Source of the DNA: Ascaphus truei
Lineage: Eukaryota; Chordata; Amphibia; Anura; Ascaphidae
Assembly (NCBI GenBank): GCA_036426205.1
Contig: CM071567.1
Span: 291,768,405-291,832,404, forward strand
DNA length: 64,000 nt
Direction: 5' to 3'
Position numbers and translations under genes: made by a program. The first letter of the stretch is position 1. Every line of letters begins with the position of its first letter. Under the pieces are notes generated by a model. The model saw nothing but the letters and a program-made list of their open reading frames with translations, did no database searches and was not told the DNA's origin. Shown in pieces: positions 57,406 through 64,000 of this stretch.

Positions 57406-58112
57406 CATTCCGGTGTAGTGGTACAGGGGTGGGTGAAGGTGAGAGTTGCCCCAGGATTGTTTTTAGGCCTTGCTGGAGGGTAGCACGAGTGGTTAACTCC
57501 TTCATTAACTTAGCGGTTGTAACCACTAAGGTAATGAACGGGTCGACTTCTACTGCAACCATCCCGCAAGGCCTAAACACCATCCTGGGGCAACTACAAG
57601 CTTCACTCCCCCCCCCCCCCCCCTGTATCAGAAACAAAGCAGTGCCTGCTATCTAACCTATTCATTAACTGAGCGGTTAGTCGCTAAGCTAATGAAACTG
57701 GCTGTAATTTTATTTGTATTACATAGGATTGAATCCAGGGGTCGCTGGAGTTGAAATAAATATTCTGGTCAGCCCCAGAGACCCCCAGTATCAATCCTAT
57801 GCAGTAACATAAAAGAAACTCCTTGATATTCAAATCACAATTCTGATCTCGCCACCCTTTAGCTGGCGAGAAAATAAAGCAAGTTGTATAGTACGATATG
57901 CATATCGGAGTTTAGTGAATAACAGTTGCTGGCAAAAAACGCAAGTCTGTGCATTTTTTCAGCTACCGCACTACTTGTTATAGCCAGAGTGTTATAGCTA
58001 CTGTAGGTAAAAAGCAGTTTTAGTGCGATATCGCCTTGTTATCAAAGCTTTGTGAATAGCTACACATGCAATATTGCTCTAAAGGGCACGAAGTGAATAA
58101 GCCACTAAGTGT

Positions 58113-58930
58113 ATTGGAGATTAATATCCACACTTTTTGATTGTTATATTCATTTTGTCAAGGCATACAGTATATGCAATGCATCTCTTTTGTATAATAA
58201 AATGCAATTATACTTATACTGTGCATTTTCTGTAATGAATATCATGATCTCTGAAAGATACAATTATTTATAAAAAAAAAATTCTTATAATTAGAAAGGA
58301 TTAAATAATGGTAAACTGTGGAAAATGTTTACAATAAGGTAGCAAATAACTGGACTAGATTTTGTACAATTTCAAAGAATGTCTTTACTACGGTACCTAT
58401 AGATTAATGATTAGAATTACAATATGTTAGGTTTCAACCTATTATTAATGCAGATTTCATAGATTTGGAAACAATGCTAGGCTAAGTGTTTTCTTTATTT
58501 TTTTTATTTAATGGTGGCTTTTGCATGCACCTCGGGCAGGTGTACACACATTAATGCATATCTGAGGTCATTGCTTAAACTTGTGGTCTTGGATTCTGCT
58601 TGCTGATAACCTCTGTTTCCCCCACAGCATTTTTTTTATCAGTCCTCAAAGTTAAATATGTTTCTAAAGATCAAAGTTTTAGTAGTTGTTATAGTCCTGG
58701 ATTGGTGTAGACTCATTGCGGTTTGTAAAACGACATTTAGGCAAGAATTATTTTTTCATTTCTGGACCAATCAAGTTATTAAACCCCAAAATTCTATAAA
58801 CAAGTTAACTGCAATAGTTATATTTCTTCTTCTGGTAACCATCACTATACATGGATACAATATATTCCCTTTGGTGAATTAAAACAAATTCAACAAAATT
58901 GTTCTGATAAAACTGTCTTTATTGAACAAT
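58113..58930. other. AT-rich DNA, no gene seen
   Basis: No supported feature. Confidence 0.4.
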
Positions 58931-59039
58931 CCAAAATACGTGTAAACATTTTTGAAGAAAGTAATTAGGGAAATTAAATCATAAACATAGCACAAGAACA
59001 AGCTTTGGAAACAAATAGAAAACAACTATAATAAGGAAA

Positions 59040-59520
59040 GTTTGGTTCCATTCGTAAATCAATATAACGGTACATTGCAGGAATTCTGAAAAAGCATCAT
59101 CATATTCAACAACAGGATTCTCTACTACAGATAACAGATAAGCCTAGAATTATATATACAAAAGCAGAAAATATATTTAAAACAAAAAGAGTAGCACCAA
59201 GTATTCCCAAAATAAAAGATCAAAAAGACCGGTTAACTAATAAAAAAAAATCAGGATTTTACAAATGTGGAAAATGTAGGTACTGTATATATGGAAACAA
59301 AACTATCAATTTCCAATCCAATATAACAGGAGAAAATTGCTACATAATTTGCTACAATGTCCGTATGGCCTACAATATGTAGGCAGCACAAAGAGATGTT
59401 TGAAACAAAGGATTGATCAACATTGTTGGAATATCTTGAGATGGCTGTTTCTAGCCATTTCAAGAAATGCCATTCTAGTATCCACAAGGTCTTTCAGTTA
59501 TGGGAATAGATAGAATAGAA
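59040..59520 (+). pseudogene. Penelope-like element: linker and GIY-YIG fragment
   Basis: Plus strand: LQITDKPRIIYTKAENIFKT, then KKKSGFYKCGKCRYCIYGNK (paired cysteines as in the other Penelope-like copy). After a frameshift comes the endonuclease core CPYGLQYVGSTKRCLKQRID followed by QHCWNI. GLQYVGST is the YIG part of GIY-YIG, and the Arg and His downstream are conserved in the family. The upstream RT is not recognisable and the end is degraded. Confidence 0.75.
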
Positions 59521-59534
59521 CATAATATAAGAGG

Positions 59535-59725
59535 AGGAGATACTGCTGCGGCAGCTTTTATTCTTACTAATAACTGGCATGTACCTGGCATGTTCCTGGA
59601 ATGTGACACTTTTCACCCGGAGCATGCCGGGCTCCTTTTGCCTTCCCAGCCAAAAACATTAACTAGCATATACAAATAAATAAAGTACTACTGACCTCGT
59701 CAATGCGAAGTGTCCGTCGCCAGCA
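59535..59725 (+). mobile_element. MITE, CTGCTGCGGC end, related to the CACTGGCGACACAC family
   Basis: ATACTGCTGCGGCAGCTTTT resembles the left end of copy 2 at 25424. ATGTACCTGGCATG and CCTGGAATG resemble copy 1. GTGTCCGTCGCCAGC near 59710 resembles a right end. Decayed. Confidence 0.4.
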
Positions 59726-59796
59726 AAATCCTTGTCTTGTCCACAAAATACATTGCCAATACAAAGCCAATACATTGCAAGTACATTCAGATATCA

Positions 59797-59854
59797 ATTA
59801 ACCCCTTAAACACCTTATCAGATAATAACCGCAAAGGTGATTAAGGGGTTAAGC
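59797..59854. repeat. TTAACCCCTT hairpin
   Basis: ATTAACCCCTTAAACACCTT and AAGGTGATTAAGGGGTTAAG are inverted partners around AATAACCGC, the same hairpin type as in the palindrome arms. Confidence 0.7.
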
Positions 59855-59918
59855 CACACAAGCCCGATACCCACCCTTCACCCATGAATTTGTACAGTGG
59901 CTTCATCATGCAACTATA

Positions 59919-60042
59919 TATATATATACTGTATATATATATACAGAGAGAGATATATATATATATATATTTATATATACAGTATATATATATATATATA
60001 TATACACAGTATATATATATATACACAGTATATATATACACA
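59919..60042. repeat. (TA)n-rich microsatellite
   Basis: Interrupted TATATA runs separated by TACTGTATA and CACAGTATA units. Confidence 0.9.
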
Positions 60043-60059
60043 CGATGAACCAATATACA

Positions 60060-60551
60060 AATAAATGTAGAAGGGTTATCAAAAGCATACTGTCCTACAA
60101 CCAAACACTTCTCCATACAGACACTACATTAAAATCAATTTCCTTTAATAATCCTAACTGATCTCACAATCTATATCATCACAAACCAATGAAAAACCTC
60201 ACATTCCAATATATATTATGCATAAAATCTATGCACCATATACATTCTGCAAATGAATCAGCCAAGTAAACAAAAATCAATTAGCAATCATTATTTACAT
60301 CCCTAAACAATTCATACTCCATCACGAACAATGAAACAATTAACTAATTCACGCCGGGAGCAGAACAATTTAGCCTGTGAAAAAAATATAAGTACCAACC
60401 AAAATACAACCTTTAAAACCAAGGCTAGCCCTGACCTCCCTCAAACACACAATACAATACCAAGGAATACATCTATCTAATTTTAAAATACTTTAAACTC
60501 ACAATAATGCATAGCAGCATAAACAAATTAATTTAAAACACATCAAATCAA
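60060..60551. other. AT-rich DNA, no gene seen
   Basis: No supported feature up to the assembly gap. Confidence 0.4.
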
Positions 60552-60659
60552 NNNNNNNNNNNNNNNNNNNNNNNNNNNNNNNNNNNNNNNNNNNNNNNNN
60601 NNNNNNNNNNNNNNNNNNNNNNNNNNNNNNNNNNNNNNNNNNNNNNNNNNNNNNNNNNN
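60552..60659. other. Assembly gap (108 N)
   Basis: Unresolved bases. The sequence resumes inside a palindrome-arm family copy, suggesting the repeat itself broke the assembly. Confidence 0.99.
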
Positions 60660-61032
60660 AAAAGGATGTGACGTACTACAGCCAATCAGAGTAGGGATGG
60701 AGTTCCCACGCTCTGATTGGCTCTAGTACCATGTGACAAGCTTTCAATGACGTCACATCCTTTTTCCCCCCAAGCCTCTGTCACATGGTATACTAGAGCC
60801 AATCAGAGTAGGGATACAGTTCCCACGCTCTGATTGGCTACCATAACATGTGAGGGCGGCCATGTGTCTTTTCATGACGTCATCTTAAAGGCAATTGAAG
60901 CAAAGCCATTCTGATTGGCTGTGATTTCATTGCCTTTAAGTGACGTCATCATTTTAATTTTTGTCGGCCAAAACACATGGTTTTCACTGCCCAATCAGGA
61001 CCGTGGGAACCATGACGAAAAATGTGACGTCA
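60660..61032. promoter_or_regulatory. Four CREs with CCAAT boxes
   Basis: TGACGTCA occurs at 60748-60755, 60875-60882, 60941-60948 and 61025-61032. CCAATCAG or CTGATTGG boxes lie at about 60681, 60711, 60798, 60829, 60911 and 60992. Regularly mixed CRE/CCAAT arrays are typical of polymerase II promoters, but no transcript start or gene follows. Confidence 0.5.
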
Positions 61033-61033
<1 letters not shown>

Positions 61034-61066
<33 letters not shown>

Positions 61067-61378
61067 CTGTGTGTGACACTGTGTGTGTGGGAGAGAGGAG
61101 AGAGGAAGAGAGAGAGGGGAGATAAGGAGAGAGAGACAGAGGAGAGAGGAGGGAGAGGCAGAGGAGAGAGAGGGAGGGAGTTGCACAGGAGAGAGGAGGG
61201 AGAGGCAGAGGAAAGAGGAAAGGGAGAGGAGAGAGAAGGAGATGGAGAGGAGAGATAGGGGGAGAGAGAAGGGGGAGAGGAGAGAGAGGGGAGAGAGAAG
61301 GAGGGAGAGGAGAGAGAGGGGAGAGAGAAGGAGGGAGAGGAGAGAGATGGAGGAGAGGAGCAAGAAGGAGGGAGAGAG
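61034..61378 (+). repeat. (GT)n followed by GA-rich tract
   Basis: GT run at 61034-61066, then about 300 bases of almost pure purine GAGAGG-type sequence. Long purine tracts can form triplex DNA. Confidence 0.9.
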
Positions 61379-61760
61379 AGATCGATCGATCGGTGGGGGG
61401 TGATGTGAGATGCATGGGGGAAGGTGATGTGAGATGCAGGGGGGGGGGGTGATGGGAGATGCAGGGGGGGTGATGTTTACAAATCATTACAAAATATATA
61501 CACATTGTTTATTCAAAAGTATGAGTTAATTATTATTTATTTCCCCTGCTGCTTTACACGTCTGTTTTGTGATTTACCCCTGTTGAACATGTGTCATCCA
61601 GATAGGGGTTCCCTGAAATTTTACGAAATACTTAAAGGGTTCCTCCAAACAAAATAGGTTGGGAATCACTGATTTATCCCATATACTGTTGTGTCAATAA
61701 ATGTCTCTGCTATCTCAGATTTATTCTGCCTTGGCAGTGTCTTAGTAAACGGATTCCATC

Positions 61761-62076
61761 GGGGTTATGCACTAAGCAGTGGTAAGTGCTTTTAAGTGAG
61801 ATAAAAAGCCATTATAGCACGATACTGCACTGTTATCACTGCTTTGTGAATCTCAAAGCAGGCAGTGTCACGCTATAAAGGCAGTTATCTCACGTAAAAG
61901 CAATTATCACTGCTTTGTGAGCACCACCCCCCCTAGTAATTGTTTGGATTAGATCCCCTCCTCATCTTGAGCAGAGTTCACAATCTGCAGCTTCCAACTG
62001 CATGCAGATTTCTTTTCTGTTAACTTTGTGTATTGCACCCAGAAAACCCACTTATCACTGCTTAGTGCATAACCCC
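61761..62076. mobile_element. Palindromic MITE, 316 bases
   Basis: GGGGTTATGCACTAAGCAGT at the left (61761) is the inverse of ACTGCTTAGTGCATAACCCC at the right (ending 62076), with TIRs continuing to about 28 bases. The interior has further CACTGCTTTGTGA hairpin units and no coding capacity. The ends resemble the TTATTCACTAA ends at 44780 and 55774. Confidence 0.8.
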
Positions 62077-63963
62077 ATATTTGAAATCATGTTTGTCTTT
62101 GTTTCTTAATCTAGCTTGACCTCAATTTGATTAATGTTCATAAATTTTATTAGATATGCTAGGAGTATTTCTTATTTGTAGGAGCTTCCCATACAGATTT
62201 GAACATAATGGAGTTTCTGGCTGTTGGTAAAATCATCTCAATTAATTTGTGGATTTTCTTTTGTCTTTATTTTCTAGTTTCTATGATGTCATATCTCCTA
62301 ATAAAAATTCCAGATAATCTATTACTGCTTCAACCTTGGTACTGTAGCTTTTGACATCTAAAAGAATGTTTTATCCCAAAACTTGGATATTAATGGGCAT
62401 GTTTGAGATTGGATCAAATAATTCTAAGTATTTGAATTAAAAACAGCACTCCATATATGAATTTTTCAGTATTGTACCTTTTAATTCTAATTCTGTGGCC
62501 ATCAAATCCCTTGACAGCTTTTAGATTTCCCTGCATTCAGAACAAACATATCAAAAACAATTTTATATAGTACTAACTATAGGTCTATAGCTCTGTATAT
62601 TTGATTTACAGACACAAAATCTGTCCTGGTTTTGATAAAGTGACATGTTCTCTCACACATTATAATATTTTATTACAACAAAATAGTCCAGGTGCTTCTG
62701 CATAGATTCTTGTTTCAAAACTTCCACAAGCTTGTTTAAAATCAGTGTTTTATGAAAAAATTTCTACGAACATAGATGGACCTCCATTAAAATATGGGTT
62801 AAATTAATCAATCAAAGCTTTAACAAGGGCCTTGAATCATAATCAATAGTGACTTCAAATCAATCAGCTTGGGGTGATTTCTTTACGAGGTCACTCAGGG
62901 GTGCATCCAGGCAACTGCTAATGTTCCTATGACAAGAGCACTTATTGCCACTAATTTTATTGTCTCTAGGGCACAAAAGGGAAGCAAGTGAAGGAAACAA
63001 ATCTAAAAGAACAAGCGTATAAAATGGCAAATGTAGGAATATTGGAACTTAGTTAATGCTGTTTAACCAGAATAATATCTAATCCAATAGTGTGTAAAAT
63101 CCACTGATGTTTTATGACATGTATACAATAATACATGAGCTGCAGTACAAAGTCAAGAAATTTTCTCATCAGAGGATTTATGACTCAGTATACATTTTCC
63201 TTTATAGTTCTGACATTTAAATTATTATGTACAGTACCTTTTTGTATACTAACCTGTAGAAACCCGTTTTGTGTCAGCTGCTGCAATTCGCATTGACATT
63301 AGGAGAGTTGCTTGCAGTATTATGTAAAGGTATCCAAGAAGGTGATTGCGGTTTAAAAAAAAAAAAAACACAAAGATATTGTTCCACTGTACAAGGTCAA
63401 AGGTATGAAACTAAATAATTTCCTATTGCTGTCTAAATTTTATGAACGCTATTGCAATGGAAAATTGTGTTTAAATAACTTTTCAAATGTCAAAATAAAA
63501 ATATATTTTTTTAAATAAAATTGTTAATACAGACATGAAACTCTTACTAATCCAGCTCCAAAAGCCAACAGAGAAACCCTGTAGGGGATCACTCAAAATT
63601 AGTAGCCAGACATGGTACACCCCAAACAAACTCAACATTGCAGGCAAAGCAATAGTCCCCACTTTTTAAAAAGCAGGTTTTTCCATGTACCTGTGCAGGA
63701 CAGGTCTATTGAGACCTTTCTGCATCCACTGTAGCGGTAAATGAGAATACTCACAGGTAGTGTTAGGATCTGTAAAATGGTCATGCCGTGACATGGCTGC
63801 AGGCTTATAAAGCTTTGGCCAAAGGGTTTAACTATTGTAAATGACCATTACTTATAAGAATACAAAAATGTAAATTTTTTACTATGTATTTTCTGTCACA
63901 TTGGATATAGTCTTATGTATTTTTGTTGTATACATTTGGCCATGCCCAGTAGCACTACTTTTG

Positions 63964-63965
<2 letters not shown>
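62077..63965. other. AT-rich DNA, no gene seen
   Basis: No supported gene. A poly-A run at about 63354-63368. Confidence 0.4.

Positions 63966-64000
<35 letters not shown>
63966..64000. repeat. (CA)n(TA)n microsatellite at the window edge
   Basis: CACACACA followed by TATATA to the end of the window. Confidence 0.9.

Larger units (their letters stand above)
55766..58112. mobile_element. Palindrome-arm family, dispersed copy 2
   Basis: Left end CCTATTCACTAAACTTTGAT and right end, on the minus strand, TAGTGGCTTATTCACTTCG form a rough terminal inverted pair. From the left it follows the right arm read outward from 44777: CAGTGCATTG, TGTGTCAAA, TATTCA.TAAG, AAACTGCAG, AGCTGCAT. Further on, GGATAATAGCGCATTTGTCC, then CAGGATGAAGGTCGTTCTTG, matches 43160-43275. 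Hairpins with AACCCCTTCATT-like arms lie at 57247-57293, 57490-57545 and 57660-57695. A solo LTR interrupts it. Confidence 0.65.
60660..61480 (+). mobile_element. Palindrome-arm family, dispersed copy 3
   Basis: CCAATCAGAGTAGGGAT...CTCTGATTGG, TGTGAGGGCGGCCATGTG, AAAGGCAATTGAAGCAAAGC and CATTGCCTTTAAGTGACGTC follow the same order as the left arm at 35690-35960. It then passes through GT and GA-rich tracts into three to four units of the GGTGATGTGAGATGCAGGGG minisatellite, the complement of the palindrome-core unit. The left side is lost in the gap. Confidence 0.75.

Noticed and set aside
59841..60116. Tyr/Ile-rich repetitive ORF
   Set aside because: Translation of the TA microsatellite.
60984..61505. 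Ser/Leu/Pro-rich 173-codon ORF and Glu/Arg-rich ORFs on the other strand
   Set aside because: Products of the GA-rich low-complexity tract and GT microsatellite.
1..64000. tRNA or rRNA genes
   Set aside because: None were recognised by eye on either strand; a covariance-model scan would be needed for certainty.

Overview
The window looks like intergenic DNA from a large, transposon-rich vertebrate genome, most likely an anuran amphibian. This is inferred from the mix of degraded PIF/Harbinger, L2-clade and L1 LINEs, Penelope-like elements with GIY-YIG endonucleases, Gypsy, hAT-like and many palindromic MITEs. The window contains no complete host gene. The best non-transposon coding signal is a set of three phase-matched exons at 51.5-53.0 kb that end in a stop codon and a poly(A) signal.

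Layout. 1-5.3 kb: a coding remnant, a promoter-like CRE/CCAAT/TATA cluster, and a Harbinger transposase pseudogene on the minus strand with a recognisable DDE triad. 5.4-6.0 kb: a Harbinger-like MITE carrying a second nested MITE. 6-10 kb: AT-rich DNA with small inverted-repeat elements. 9.98-10.74 kb: a solo LTR. 11.8-12.6 kb: a Penelope-like RT fragment between 48-bp direct repeats. 13.2-20.2 kb: a decayed L1 split by a younger L2 whose RT frame is open. 20.2-22.2 kb: a Gypsy integrase fragment. 22.9-27.9 kb: more L2 tails, MITEs and hammerhead-like relics. 28.8-31.5 kb: two more LTRs.

32.9-45.85 kb: a giant inverted repeat. The left arm is about 32.9-38.56 kb and the right arm about 41.25-45.85 kb. 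They flank a 2.7-kb core that has its own short terminal inverted repeats, (ATC)n/(GAT)n edges and a long C-rich minisatellite. Each arm is a chain of smaller hairpins, several with TGACGTCA and CCAAT motifs. Partial relatives lie at about 55.77-58.11 kb (interrupted by a solo LTR with a clean target-site duplication), at 60.66-61.48 kb (next to an assembly gap) and at 5.38-5.99 kb. The arms therefore belong to a dispersed repeat family. The left arm is longer and much noisier than the right, so an assembly or long-read artefact has to be considered for this exact structure.

46-64 kb: LINE 3' ends, an LTR with TATA and AATAAA signals, a complex LTR block carrying a 677-bp insertion with a 15-bp target-site duplication, the candidate exons, two Penelope-like fragments with GIY-YIG domains, a 108-base N gap, a GA-rich tract and a 316-bp palindromic MITE.

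The pieces do not form a pathway. The window is a nested record of insertions, and several relative ages can be read from which element interrupts which. Family names come from motif recognition by eye; no database search was possible.
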